DNA of 64,000 bases from an uncultured Lachnospiraceae bacterium (lineage in GTDB: Bacteria; Bacillota; Clostridia; Lachnospirales; Lachnospiraceae). The position numbers were made by a program, and so were the translations under genes. This document shows positions 8,320 to 17,318 of the stretch, in pieces. Under the pieces are notes generated by a model. The model ran no database searches. It worked only from the letters and a program-made list of their open reading frames with translations, and was not told the origin of the DNA. The stretch is from NCBI GenBank assembly GCA_910587105.1, contig CAJUMB010000013.1, forward strand, positions 1 through 64,000. The letters run 5' to 3'. The first letter of the stretch is position 1; each line of letters begins with the position of its first letter.

Positions 8320-9248
8320 TTTTGACAGTGACAATGAATGCAGCTATTGACAAACGGTATGTGGTAGACGGTTTTCAAGAGGGGGAAGTGAACCGGGTGG
8401 TCTCCTGTACCTATACACCAGGCGGAAAAGGGCTGAACGTGTCAAAGCCGGCCTCCATTGCAGGGGCAGAAGTCGTTGCAACGGGGCTGGCAGGCGGTTA
8501 TGCAGGCGGCTATATTGTCAACGCATTGAAGGAATTTGGAATCAAAAGTGATTTCTATCTTCTTGACAGGGAGAGCCGTTCCTGTATCAATATCTGGGAT
8601 ACGCAGAAGCAGAAACAGACAGAGTTTCTGGAGCCAGGGTTTGTGGTTACGGAAGCAGAATTTCAGGCTTTTCTGGAAAAGTATCAGCAGCTTGTTCAGA
8701 AAGCCGGCGTGGTGTCTATTTCCGGCAGTGTTCCCAAAGGATTAGATGGAACCGCTTACCAGAAAATCGTGGCTGTGGCGAAAGAGGCGGGAAAGAAAGT
8801 AATCCTCGACACCAGCGGGAAGCTGCTGAACATGGGCATAGAGGCAAAGCCAACCATGGTCAAGCCCAATATTGATGAGATACGGATGCTGACAGGAAGC
8901 CAGTGCGGCTCTCAGGAAGAACTGATTGCTGCGGCAAAAGAGATCCACCAGGCAGGCATAGAGATTGTGGTGATTTCTCTGGGAGGAGACGGTTCCCTGT
9001 TGGTGTGCGGGGATGGAGTGTACCGGGCTGTAGTGCCTAAGATAGACGCGGTTAATACGGTGGGATGCGGAGACTCAATGATTGCGGGATTTGCCATTGG
9101 CTTTGAGCGGGGACTTTCTATTACAGAGACTCATAAACTGGCCAGTGCCATTTCAGCGGCTGCTGCAATGCGGGAGGAAACAGGCTTCTTTGTAAAAGAG
9201 GATATGGAGAAAATCGCTTCACAGATTACTATTCAAAAAATCGCATAA
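8316..9248 (+). CDS. PfkB-family sugar-phosphate kinase (1-phosphofructokinase type)
   Basis: 310 residues, normal for the FruK/LacC branch of the ribokinase fold. The start MILTVTMNAAIDKRY and TPGGKGLNVSKPASIAG match the substrate-binding signature of 1-phosphofructokinase/tagatose-6-phosphate kinase. The C-terminal AVNTVGCGDSMIAGFAIGF is the ATP/anion-hole signature with the catalytic Asp; it has GCGDS rather than the commoner GAGDS. The expected reaction is phosphorylation of fructose 1-phosphate (or tagatose 6-phosphate) at the expense of ATP. No PTS gene or FruR is nearby, so the substrate is inferred from the family only. Its start overlaps the DUF3786 stop. Confidence 0.85.
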   Translation: MILTVTMNAAIDKRYVVDGFQEGEVNRVVSCTYTPGGKGLNVSKPASIAGAEVVATGLAGGYAGGYIVNALKEFGIKSDFYLLDRESRSCINIWDTQKQKQTEFLEPGFVVTEAEFQAFLEKYQQLVQKAGVVSISGSVPKGLDGTAYQKIVAVAKEAGKKVILDTSGKLLNMGIEAKPTMVKPNIDEIRMLTGSQCGSQEELIAAAKEIHQAGIEIVVISLGGDGSLLVCGDGVYRAVVPKIDAVNTVGCGDSMIAGFAIGFERGLSITETHKLASAISAAAAMREETGFFVKEDMEKIASQITIQKIA

Positions 9249-9250
9249 AT

Positions 9251-9279
9251 GAAGGGGCTTCTTTTATAGAAGCCCCTTC
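9251..9279. terminator. Terminator between pfkB-type gene and ABC permease
   Basis: A perfect 11-bp stem, GAAGGGGCTTC/GAAGCCCCTTC, with loop ttttata sits between convergent genes and can serve both strands. Confidence 0.8.
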
Positions 9280-10063
9280 ACACAATATCCTTTCGGCAGT
9301 ACCGATAAAATGCCGCAGCGATACCGGCAGCAGTCAAGACCAGTCCCACACTCAGATATTTTGCGTCAATGCTGCCCTTTGTAATGATATCCGCGCCTTC
9401 GGTATACCCAAAAGGCGTGATATATTTTAGAAATGAGGCATGTTCTGTCAAATTAGCAATAATGTTCAAAAAGTAGAAAAGCGCAGCCATACCAAGCCCG
9501 ATGCCCAGTCCTCCACGGCTGATGAATGCGGAGATACCGAAGCAGATGGATGCTGTTTCAATCTGCATGATGAAATAGGCCAAAAACAGCCATGCCAGGG
9601 TTTTCAGTTCCAGCGGCTCCTTAATCATAAGAATGGATACTGTGGTAATGCAGATGGCCAGGAAATTGAGAATGGCAATCTGCGCAAGTACTGCGCAGAA
9701 TTTATGCAATACAACTTTTTCGCGGGTGACAGGGTGTGTCAGCAGGAACTCTGCGGTCTGTTCTTTTTCCTCTTTGGCCAGTGCTGAGATGCCAAGCAAA
9801 GCGGCAAAGAAAGCACCGCCCAGCCCTAATATATTTCCGCATTCAACGCCAAAGAAGCCGATAAATTCACCGAAATTAAGCTGATCCATGCCAAAAGCTG
9901 CGGAGAATCCTCCCATATCGGCAAATACTCCGCTGATATCTCCCATCTGGTCTTTCATTTCCGGATAGATAAAGATGCAGATGCCCAGCATAAATGCAAT
10001 CACCCCAGACCAGATAAGGAGGGTGTTTCTTCCCTGCCTCAGTTCGTGTTTGAAAAGTATCAT
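9278..10063 (-). CDS. ABC-2 type transporter permease
   Basis: 261 residues with about six hydrophobic helices (for example near 18-33, 75-95, 125-150, 155-175, 185-205 and 235-255). The start MILFKHELRQGRNTLLIWSG is typical of ABC-2 permeases whose first helix follows a short cytosolic segment. It forms an exporter with the ATPase encoded just upstream on the same strand; the two overlap by 4 bases. This architecture is common for bacteriocin, antibiotic or lipid export and self-protection. The substrate is not predictable here. Confidence 0.85.
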   Translation of the reverse strand: MILFKHELRQGRNTLLIWSGVIAFMLGICIFIYPEMKDQMGDISGVFADMGGFSAAFGMDQLNFGEFIGFFGVECGNILGLGGAFFAALLGISALAKEEKEQTAEFLLTHPVTREKVVLHKFCAVLAQIAILNFLAICITTVSILMIKEPLELKTLAWLFLAYFIMQIETASICFGISAFISRGGLGIGLGMAALFYFLNIIANLTEHASFLKYITPFGYTEGADIITKGSIDAKYLSVGLVLTAAGIAAAFYRYCRKDIV

Positions 10064-10944
10064 GTGAAATCTTTCCCTTCTTCGGAATAATAGTGCATAA
10101 AAACTTCTTCCAGGTCCGGCTCGGAGATATCCACATCCGTGAGAGGCAGATAAGCCAGGGCTTTTAGAAGAATATCCGGTGTACCGTTATATAAAAAACT
10201 GATGGTATCGCCATTTTTCTTGATATCTTTCATGTGCTCCAGTGCCGGAGGCGTGTCAGCGCCGCGGATGACAACTTTTTTTGTACCGGTATGGCCCAGA
10301 TTTTCCAGACTGTCCGAGATTAAAAGCTTTCCCTGGCGGATTACAGCGGCGTGTCTGCAGTATCGTTCAATCTCAGAGAGAACGTGGGAGGAGAGGAATA
10401 TGGTGGTGCCCTCAGCGTTTCTTTCCTCTAAAATGGCGTAAAATTCACGCTGTATCAGAGGGTCCAGCCCGCTGGTGGGCTCGTCCAGTACGCACAGCGC
10501 GGGTTTATGCTGGAGTGCGCAGACGATGGAGACTTTTTTTCGGTTACCCAGGGAGAGTTCGCCGATTTTTTTCTCCGTGTCCAGTGCAAGCCGCTTACAG
10601 AGCCGTTTTGCCTCTCTGCGGCAGTTTTTTTGTCTCAGACTGGCAGAGAGCCTGATGATTTCTCCTGCCCGCATATTGCGGTAAAAGGATGCCTCAGACG
10701 GCATATAGCCGATGCTGGAAAGGATTTCCTGTTTCTGCTTTATAATATCCAGGCCGAAGATCTCGGCAGTTCCGCTGGAAGGGGCAATCAGGCCCATAAG
10801 TGTGCGGATGGTAGTGCTTTTCCCTGCCCCGTTGGGGCCGATAAACCCGAAAAAATCTCCTTCATCTACAGAAAGATTCAGGTCGATGATTCCTCTGGAC
10901 TGGCCGTAATATTTTGTAAGGGAAACGGTTTTAATGGCTTGCAT
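10060..10944 (-). CDS. ABC transporter ATP-binding protein
   Basis: 294 residues. Walker A GPNGAGKST (about 36-44), the signature LSLGNRKKVSIV with G in place of the usual LSGGQ form, Walker B LCVLDEPTSGLDP and the switch His in FLSSHVLSE are all present. The last 80 residues form the C-terminal domain common in DrrA/BcrA-type ATPases. It partners the downstream ABC-2 permease. It is transcribed divergently from the LytTR regulator, which could control it, although no direct evidence such as a regulator box is clear. Confidence 0.9.
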   Translation of the reverse strand: MQAIKTVSLTKYYGQSRGIIDLNLSVDEGDFFGFIGPNGAGKSTTIRTLMGLIAPSSGTAEIFGLDIIKQKQEILSSIGYMPSEASFYRNMRAGEIIRLSASLRQKNCRREAKRLCKRLALDTEKKIGELSLGNRKKVSIVCALQHKPALCVLDEPTSGLDPLIQREFYAILEERNAEGTTIFLSSHVLSEIERYCRHAAVIRQGKLLISDSLENLGHTGTKKVVIRGADTPPALEHMKDIKKNGDTISFLYNGTPDILLKALAYLPLTDVDISEPDLEEVFMHYYSEEGKDFT

Positions 10945-11081
10945 GATGGTTACGGCTCCTTTCGCGTTTTTTTCTATTCTACTCTAAACTTTTAGTGAAA
11001 GCAACCATGTTTTCAAACACAGTCTATTTGGGAAGCGTCCGGTTTCAGCCATATGGAATGTTAATTTGCCAGCCAAACATA

Positions 11082-11110
11082 TGGACAACGGGAAAAGAAG
11101 CATTTATAAT
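11082..11110 (+). promoter_or_regulatory. Promoter of the LytTR/GHKL two-component operon
   Basis: TGGACA (11082-11087), 17 bp, TATAAT (11105-11110), 45 bp ahead of the ATG. An AGGAGG ribosome binding site precedes the gene. Confidence 0.6.
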
Positions 11111-11154
11111 TAGGGATACTGTCGTTAATAATTGTTTTAGCAGGAGGAAGTATT

Positions 11155-11892
11155 ATGAATGCGGCAATTGTAGATGATTCCGCGGAAGATATTGAGCTTT
11201 TATGCAGTTACCTGTCCCGGTACAGCAGAGAACATAATGTACATATGTATATTGAAAAATTTACCGATGAGGATGCTTTTTTGAATGCTGTGGGAGACAC
11301 TGCCTATCATTTGGTTTTTCTGGATATTTATTTGAAACGCACAACCGGACTCCAGATTGCAAAAAAAGTGCAGAAAAGAGATCCCAGATGCCAGATTATC
11401 TTTACCACAGTCAGCCAGGAACATGCGCCTGTGGCATTTCGGCTGCACGTGCTGGATTATCTTGTAAAACCTTATGGATATATGTATTTGAAAGATGCAA
11501 TGGATCATTTTGAAGTGTCTGTGTCCAGACTGTCCCATTACATTGAGCTGAAGGAGGGCAGGGACCGCACCCGTGTGCCGGTTTCTGATATTATTTACAC
11601 AGATTACTCCAATCATTACATTCAGGTTCATACAGATTCCTGTATCATCCGCTCACATATGTCGTTTCACGATTTTCGCCCCATGCTGTCATCGTACCCG
11701 AATTTTCTGTGGTGTTATCGGAACTGCATGGTGAACATGGACTTCATTGAATCCTATACAGACAGGGCCTTCCTTCTCAAGAACCGGGAATGTATTCCCA
11801 TTGCGGCGGCCCGCAAACGGGAAATTCTGCAGACATACGCGGATTACATATTTGACAGTCATACAGAGAAAGGAAAGGGGCTTCGGACGTGA
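11155..11892 (+). CDS. LytTR-family response regulator
   Basis: 245 residues. The receiver domain (1-120) has the acidic pair D7/D8, the phosphoacceptor D57 (LVFLDIYL) and K105 (DYLVKPY). A LytTR DNA-binding domain (about 135-240) follows, with VPVSDIIYTDYSNHY and WCYRNCMVNMDFI features as in AgrA. It presumably binds LytTR repeats upstream of its targets when phosphorylated by the adjacent kinase. The start is ATG after AGGAGG. It overlaps the kinase gene by 4 bases. No agrD/agrB genes are seen nearby; the divergent ABC exporter is the obvious candidate target. Confidence 0.9.
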   Translation: MNAAIVDDSAEDIELLCSYLSRYSREHNVHMYIEKFTDEDAFLNAVGDTAYHLVFLDIYLKRTTGLQIAKKVQKRDPRCQIIFTTVSQEHAPVAFRLHVLDYLVKPYGYMYLKDAMDHFEVSVSRLSHYIELKEGRDRTRVPVSDIIYTDYSNHYIQVHTDSCIIRSHMSFHDFRPMLSSYPNFLWCYRNCMVNMDFIESYTDRAFLLKNRECIPIAAARKREILQTYADYIFDSHTEKGKGLRT

Positions 11893-13226
11893 CAGGCATT
11901 TATATGGCCAACAGCCTGCTTTTCGTGGTGCCATGCATCCTGCTTTTGTATCTGGCATTTCGGGACCAGATCAAAACGCCGCGGCCGCCAATGGTTTTAA
12001 CCGCAGCCGCGGCATATCTGTTTATTGTGCTGAACACCTCCCGTATTTATCTGGCGGCGGATACTTCCATGCAGAAAGTTTTACTCTCTGTAGGGGCCCA
12101 GCTCACAGGGATTTTTATTTTCAGTGCAGCCAGCAGTTATACTTTCAGCCAGAGTTTTTTTATCATAACTGTGGTTAAAAATTATTCTGAGAATGTACGG
12201 CTCTTCTCCTATCAGATTTATTTTATGATCACAGGCAGGATACCGGAAGAATCTATTTCGGCAATTTCATATATTATGGCCGCTCTATCCCTGGCCGCCT
12301 TTCCTCTGATGTGCTTATTTTATAAAAAACTTATGCGCCCTGCTTTGGATTATACCCAGTCATTCATTATCTGGAGGCTGGTCTGGGTAATTCCCACATG
12401 CAATACCCTTATTTATACAATGGTTATTGCACCGGATGTATCCAATTATACCTGCTGTCCGGGAAATGAATTTTTTGTGATCCCGGTCTTCTGGAGTATG
12501 CTGACTTTTGCGACTTATGGCATTCTGCTGCGGACGATCATTGCCATCAGCAGGAGCGCAGAACTTCGGGAAAAACTTTATCTGACGGAGATTCAGATCA
12601 CGGCACAGCAGAAACATATGAGGCTTCTTCAGACCCGCATCCAGGAAACCCGCCGTTCCAGGCACGATATCCGCCATCACTTTCTGGTACTGGGGAATTT
12701 TGCCAGAAATAAGGACCTGGAAGGCTTGAAGAGATATCTTGAGAAAGCCAGTGAATTGTCTTTTCTGCAGCCGGCAGAGGTTTATTGTGACAACACAGCT
12801 GTCAACGCTTTGTTATGTTACTATAGAGAACAGGCCGAAAAGGAAAATGTGAAGGTATCATTTAAAGTGTCTCTTTTTGAAAAAATTCCGGTTACAGATA
12901 CAGAACTGTGCATCATTCTTGGGAATCTTCTGGAAAATGCAGTGGAAGCCTGCAGACGCATGGTATCATCGGACAGATTTATTGACCTTGAACTCTCTAT
13001 GATAAGCGGCATGCTCCTTATGGTCATGGTGAAAAACAGCTACGAGGGAGTCATACACCAGACACAGGACGGTACATTTTTTTCTGCAAAAGCCGAAGAA
13101 CGCAGGGGAATTGGAATCTCCTCTGTATTAAACATTGCGGAAAAATATCATGGCATATCAAAGGTAGAGTATGAAGACCAGGTCTTTCAGGTCTGTCTGT
13201 TATTAAACGGCGGGGAAGTGGGATAA
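11889..13226 (+). CDS. GHKL-type sensor histidine kinase (AgrC-like)
   Basis: 445 residues. About six to seven N-terminal membrane helices (1-220) make up the sensor. A dimerisation helix carries RHDIRHH with phosphoacceptor H259. A compact HATPase_c_5 domain follows with NLLENAVEAC (N box) and GIGISSVLNIAEKYHG (G box). This is the architecture of peptide-sensing AgrC kinases. GTG at 11889 overlaps the regulator's TGA; an ATG at 11904 is the alternative. The ligand is unknown, since no pheromone precursor gene is evident in the window. Confidence 0.88.
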   Translation: MTGIYMANSLLFVVPCILLLYLAFRDQIKTPRPPMVLTAAAAYLFIVLNTSRIYLAADTSMQKVLLSVGAQLTGIFIFSAASSYTFSQSFFIITVVKNYSENVRLFSYQIYFMITGRIPEESISAISYIMAALSLAAFPLMCLFYKKLMRPALDYTQSFIIWRLVWVIPTCNTLIYTMVIAPDVSNYTCCPGNEFFVIPVFWSMLTFATYGILLRTIIAISRSAELREKLYLTEIQITAQQKHMRLLQTRIQETRRSRHDIRHHFLVLGNFARNKDLEGLKRYLEKASELSFLQPAEVYCDNTAVNALLCYYREQAEKENVKVSFKVSLFEKIPVTDTELCIILGNLLENAVEACRRMVSSDRFIDLELSMISGMLLMVMVKNSYEGVIHQTQDGTFFSAKAEERRGIGISSVLNIAEKYHGISKVEYEDQVFQVCLLLNGGEVG

Positions 13227-13355
13227 AAACAGTAATAATTCTGTGATATTGGTAAGTAATTTCCTGTTGATCGGGATTTATGCTATATTCAGAAGAACGC
13301 CATTGATGTGTTAAGCTCTGTCTTGTTCAAATCATATAGGGCGGGCAGAAAAAAC

Positions 13356-13384
13356 TTGACAATTTCAGTAATACTTGATAGAGT
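13356..13384 (+). promoter_or_regulatory. Candidate promoter of the c-di-GMP module
   Basis: TTGACA (13356-13361), 17 bp, TAGAGT (13379-13384), about 105 bp ahead of the REC-GGDEF start. The -35 is perfect and the -10 is weak. Nothing else was recognised in 13227-13489. Confidence 0.45.
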
Positions 13385-13489
13385 AAAAATAATGTTCTAT
13401 GAGTGACCATTATGGATATGAAGAACGATAGCAGGATGAAACAGCGTTGTTTATTTGCAGGATGCGAAATATAAGCGAGGAGTGTAGAT

Positions 13490-14404
13490 GTGGAAAAAGT
13501 ATTGATTGTTGATGACAGCCGCCTGCAGGCGGCTCAACTGAAGTCTATTTTAGATGATGAATACGATATTACCATTGCGCAGACAGCAGAAGACGGTCTT
13601 TCTTATGCAAGTTCAGGCGGATATTCCCTGATTTTGCTGGATGTGGTCATGCCGGGGATGGATGGCTTTACACTGCTGAAAAAATTGCAGGAGGAAATTA
13701 TTACCCAGAGTGTCCCAGTGATTCTGATCACCAGTCTTTCTGATATACAAAATGAGCAAAAAGGCCTTATGCTGGGGGCAGTTGATTACATTACAAAACC
13801 ATTTCATCCATTGATTGTAGAGGCAAGGGTGAATACACATATTAAACTGTATCAGTACCGTAAGCAGGTTGAATATCAATCCATGACCGATCAGCTGACC
13901 AAAATTGCAAACAGACGTCAGCATGATTACCACAGTGTGCTAAAATGGAAAGAGGCTTCCCGCCTTCGGGTTCCTTTCTCAATCTGTATGTTCGACATTG
14001 ACCATTTTAAAGCATACAATGATACCTTTGGCCATCCCGCAGGGGATAAGGTCATTGCTGGTGTTGCCAAATTGATTTCTTCTAATTTAAAGCGCAGTAC
14101 AGATTTTGTGGCCCGCTACGGGGGAGAGGAATTTGTGGCATTTCTTGTGGGTGACAGCGCAGAGAAGGCGTTCGAGCATTTGAAGAAAATCCGCAAGGCG
14201 GTGGAAGACCTTCATATGCCTCATGATCCGGACACAGCCCAGTGGGTGACTATCAGCATTGGGGGTGTCACTGTGGTTCCGCCGAAAGATAGTTCTTACG
14301 ACGCTTATTTAAAAATTGCGGATACTATGCTGTATGACGCCAAAAGAACCGGGCGCAACAAGGTGGTATGGGCAAATGAAAAGATGGAACAATGGCGTGA
14401 ATAA
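13490..14404 (+). CDS. Response regulator diguanylate cyclase (REC-GGDEF)
   Basis: 304 residues, the PleD/WspR layout with one receiver. The receiver has phosphoacceptor D51 (LILLDVVMPG) and K103. The GGDEF domain (about 130-300) has an intact active site G211-G-E-E-F215 and an RxxD inhibitory site R202-S-T-D205 exactly five residues upstream. It should therefore make c-di-GMP from two GTP and be product-inhibited. The GTG start at 13490 follows GAGGAG by 7 bases. The adjacent PilZ gene supplies a likely receptor. No cognate kinase is adjacent; the orphan hybrid kinase at 4210 is a candidate but unproven. Confidence 0.92.
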   Translation: MEKVLIVDDSRLQAAQLKSILDDEYDITIAQTAEDGLSYASSGGYSLILLDVVMPGMDGFTLLKKLQEEIITQSVPVILITSLSDIQNEQKGLMLGAVDYITKPFHPLIVEARVNTHIKLYQYRKQVEYQSMTDQLTKIANRRQHDYHSVLKWKEASRLRVPFSICMFDIDHFKAYNDTFGHPAGDKVIAGVAKLISSNLKRSTDFVARYGGEEFVAFLVGDSAEKAFEHLKKIRKAVEDLHMPHDPDTAQWVTISIGGVTVVPPKDSSYDAYLKIADTMLYDAKRTGRNKVVWANEKMEQWRE

Positions 14405-14437
14405 TTTTTCCAAATATGTTTAAGAAGGGGATGCGAT

Positions 14438-15148
14438 ATGGGATTATTTGGTCTGTTTGGAAAAAAAGATAAGCGGCATGAAAGTCAGGAGAGCAGCAAA
14501 GCAAGGGGAATCAATGACTATGAGATGTATTCCAATATGCGGGTGGAAGTCACTACTTTTGCTGAGGACCGTCTGCTTTTTGTGGCTAAATTAATGGGGG
14601 TGCAGAGAGATACGGCAAAACTGTACCAATATTCTGAGCTGATAACTTCTCATATAACAGAGCCGGAAGCGGAATCCATTCATGTGAAGATCCGCGGCTA
14701 TAGTGACCACGAGAAGAAAGCGGTTCATATGGAAGGATTTATTCTTCCCCACGAGAATCATATCTGGCAGGTCGAGGCGCTTTCCATTAAGAAGGTGAAC
14801 AATGACCGTGCCTTTTTCCGCCTGAGTACAGATATTGAGGCGGTTATTACCATGTTTGGCGGTCTGGGGGCAGGAGAGAAGACCTGCAGACTGTTGAATA
14901 TCAGTGTGGGAGGAGCCTGTATCCGTACAGAAGATGAATTCCACGAAGGTGATAAATTTTTGTTAAAAGTAAAACTTCTGGAGGACAGGCCGCCGTCTGT
15001 CATGTATTGTCAGGTGCTGCGCATCATTAAGAATGACGAAGATGCATGTGAATACGGGTGCCAGTTTTTGGAAGTGACAGAGGAGGACCAGGAGAAGATT
15101 ATACAAAATATATTCGAGGCTCAGCGTATTATGCGGGCCGCCCAGTAA
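14438..15148 (+). CDS. PilZ-domain c-di-GMP receptor (YcgR-like layout)
   Basis: 236 residues. The C-terminal PilZ domain (about 120-230) has the c-di-GMP binding motifs R124-x-x-x-R128 and N154-x-S156-x-x-G159 in the right order. The N-terminal part (about 30-115) resembles the flagellar-brake type accessory domain by position only. It lies 33 bp downstream of the diguanylate cyclase on the same strand, so synthase and receptor are probably made together. The output (motility, envelope or adhesion) cannot be told because no flagellar or pilus genes are in the window. Confidence 0.85.
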   Translation: MGLFGLFGKKDKRHESQESSKARGINDYEMYSNMRVEVTTFAEDRLLFVAKLMGVQRDTAKLYQYSELITSHITEPEAESIHVKIRGYSDHEKKAVHMEGFILPHENHIWQVEALSIKKVNNDRAFFRLSTDIEAVITMFGGLGAGEKTCRLLNISVGGACIRTEDEFHEGDKFLLKVKLLEDRPPSVMYCQVLRIIKNDEDACEYGCQFLEVTEEDQEKIIQNIFEAQRIMRAAQ

Positions 15149-15163
15149 AAGGAGAGCGGAATC

Positions 15164-15406
15164 ATGAATATGTATCAGACAAGGGGTGTCTGCTCACAGT
15201 CTATTTCATTTGAAATCATCCAGGGCAGAGTCCATCATGTGCAGTTTATCGGAGGATGCCATGGCAACACTCAGGGAATCGCGAAATTGGTGGAAGGGAT
15301 GGATGTCCATGAAGTGATATCCCGTCTGGACGGCATTGACTGCAGTGGGCGTGGCACATCCTGTCCGGATCAGCTGGCCAGAGCATTGAAAGCGGCGGTA
15401 TCTTAA
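15164..15406 (+). CDS. TSCPD-domain protein (TIGR03905-like)
   Basis: 80 residues. The C-terminal TSCPDQLARAL and the earlier GGCHGNTQGIA are the signature of the small TSCPD family, the same domain found at the C-terminus of vitamin B12-dependent ribonucleotide reductases. The stand-alone form is of unknown function. It lies 15 bp after the PilZ gene and ends in a terminator, making it the last gene of this run. Confidence 0.8.
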   Translation: MNMYQTRGVCSQSISFEIIQGRVHHVQFIGGCHGNTQGIAKLVEGMDVHEVISRLDGIDCSGRGTSCPDQLARALKAAVS

Positions 15407-15447
15407 CCGCCGCAGGCGGAGAATCCTGCAAAGCAGGATTCTTTTTT
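15391..15447 (+). terminator. Double hairpin terminator
   Basis: GCGGCGGT/ACCGCCGC spans the stop codon. It is followed by GAATCCTGC-aaa-GCAGGATTC and a run of Ts at 15441-15447, a clear intrinsic terminator. It also precedes the 3' end of the convergent nuclease gene. Confidence 0.85.
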
Positions 15448-15454
15448 ATGCCTT

Positions 15455-17056
15455 CTACTCTCTGTCCCATTTGTCGCATAACTGCTGGATTTCGTTTGCA
15501 AATTTCTTTAAATCTTTGTTGGCGCCGCCTTCGTTTTTGTGTATCACAGACAGCAGCCTCTGGCCCATGGAAAGCAGCCGGGCAAAGATCTTGCTGGCTT
15601 TCTTGGAAGCAGCTGTGACAGCAGGTTTCTTCGGAGCAGGTATCCCGGCGGCCTGGTGGATGCATTTTTCGGCAGCCAGGTCGTAGACAGTGCCGCTGAA
15701 AGGAGCCATTGCAGGGCAGCCCAGTTCTGTCTCCAGCCGCTGGGCGAAGTCAGCAGCTGTCTGGTCTTCTCCGTGAACCACAAAGAATTGTTTCGGGCTG
15801 TGTCCAAAGGCTCTGGCCCAGGTCATCAGTCCATTTTCATCGGCATGGCCGCTGACTCCTGCCAGTGTCTGCACCTGTGCCTGAACATGAATTTCCTCGC
15901 CGAACAGTTTTACGGTGGAAGCACCCTCCACCAGCGCCCTCCCCAGAGTGCCTGCGGCCTGATAGCCCACAAATAAAATGGTGGATTCTCTCCGCCACAG
16001 GTTGTGTTTCAGATGGTGTTTGATACGTCCGGCGTCGCACATGCCGCTGGCGGAGATGATGACTTTCGGCTGGGCGATATCATTAATAGCCCTGGAGTCG
16101 TCAGCGGTAATGGAAGTTTTCAGTCCCGTAAAACTGATGGGATTTACCCCCCGCTGGATTAATGCCTGGGCATCTTCATCGTAACAGTCCACCCGGTGTT
16201 CTCCAAAAATGCTGGTGGCTTCTATGGCCAGAGGGCTGTCTACATAAACAGGAAAATCATCGTGGCCGTGAATCAGATTTTCTTCTTTAATCTGCCGGAT
16301 GAAATACAGCATTTCCTGGGTGCGTCCTACTGCAAAAGAAGGGATGACCACATTTCCGCCCCGGTCAAAGGCAGTCTGTATCACTTCTGCCAGGGACTTT
16401 ACATAGTCAATGCGCTGGCCGTGGCTGCGGTTTCCATAAGTGGATTCCATGACCACGTAATCGGCTTCTTCGATATAGACAGGGTCTTTGATCAACGGCT
16501 GCTGCAGATTTCCAATATCTCCGGAAAAAACGATCTTTTTATCTTTGATCCATATTTCAATACTGGAGGAACCCAGCAGATGTCCGGCGTCCACAAAACG
16601 TACCTGGACTTCCTGGTTGAGATGTATGATCTGGTTGTATTCACATCCCACAAAATTCTGCAGGACACCCAGGGCATCCTCCATGGTATAGGCCGGAACA
16701 AATTCCTGCTTCCCCGCCCGTTTTCCTTTCCGGTTCCGCCATTCGGCCTCAAACATCTGAATATGGGCGCTGTCACGGAGCATAATGTCGCACAGGTCAC
16801 AGGTGGCTTCTGTGGCATAGACATTTCCGTGGAAACCTTTGGCATAGAGTGCCGGCAGGTCGCCGGAATGGTCAATGTGGGCGTGGGTGAGGAGAACAAA
16901 GTCAATGTCACCGGGATTTACAGGTATTTCAATATTTTCATAGTCACTGGGGCCTTGTTTCATCCCGCAGTCGATCAGGAATTTACAAGTGTCCGTCTCC
17001 ATTAGAAAACAGCTCCCTGTAACTTCGTGTGTTGCACCGATAAAAGTTAATTTCAT
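15455..17056 (-). CDS. MBL-fold beta-CASP RNA-processing family hydrolase
   Basis: 533 residues. The metallo-beta-lactamase motif H58-x-H60-x-D62-H63 is intact (LLTHAHIDHSG), with downstream metal ligands in VDAGHLLGS and FSGDIG. The beta-CASP part contains SASGMCDAGRIKHHL and a final RMMBL segment (VQTLAGVSGHAD, FFVVHGE). This is the YSH1/CPSF73-like nuclease family that includes RNA exo/endonucleases. A basic C-terminal extension of about 70 residues (rich in Lys/Ala, after about 465) goes beyond the usual length of about 460. The gene stands alone. Confidence 0.88.
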   Translation of the reverse strand: MKLTFIGATHEVTGSCFLMETDTCKFLIDCGMKQGPSDYENIEIPVNPGDIDFVLLTHAHIDHSGDLPALYAKGFHGNVYATEATCDLCDIMLRDSAHIQMFEAEWRNRKGKRAGKQEFVPAYTMEDALGVLQNFVGCEYNQIIHLNQEVQVRFVDAGHLLGSSSIEIWIKDKKIVFSGDIGNLQQPLIKDPVYIEEADYVVMESTYGNRSHGQRIDYVKSLAEVIQTAFDRGGNVVIPSFAVGRTQEMLYFIRQIKEENLIHGHDDFPVYVDSPLAIEATSIFGEHRVDCYDEDAQALIQRGVNPISFTGLKTSITADDSRAINDIAQPKVIISASGMCDAGRIKHHLKHNLWRRESTILFVGYQAAGTLGRALVEGASTVKLFGEEIHVQAQVQTLAGVSGHADENGLMTWARAFGHSPKQFFVVHGEDQTAADFAQRLETELGCPAMAPFSGTVYDLAAEKCIHQAAGIPAPKKPAVTAASKKASKIFARLLSMGQRLLSVIHKNEGGANKDLKKFANEIQQLCDKWDRE

Positions 17057-17230
17057 GCAGATTCCCCCTTTTTGGAAAACATATTTGGTGGGACTTTTTT
17101 ACATTGTGATTCTTCTATTATACACGAAATGACTCTATTTTAATAGTAGGAACTGTAAATAACTGTCACATCTACGGGATACACCACATTGTTGTTGAAA
17201 TTTCGCCCAGCCGCCAGCCGGAAAAATATA

Positions 17231-17259
17231 TTGCCAGTTCACCTGCTTTGTCGTAAAAT
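17231..17259 (+). promoter_or_regulatory. Promoter of xpt
   Basis: TTGCCA (17231-17236), 17 bp, TAAAAT (17254-17259). The 60-nt leader contains a small CCCGC...GCGGG hairpin but no purine-riboswitch core that I can recognise. Confidence 0.55.
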
Positions 17260-17318
17260 AGAGAAAAATCCCGCAGTCAGTGTGTGTTTGGCGGGAGAGA
17301 CTATAGGGGGGATAAGTT

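Noticed and set aside
17180..17318. Possible purine riboswitch ahead of xpt
   Set aside because: The leader is only about 60 nt from the likely promoter and lacks the conserved core; only a small hairpin is visible.
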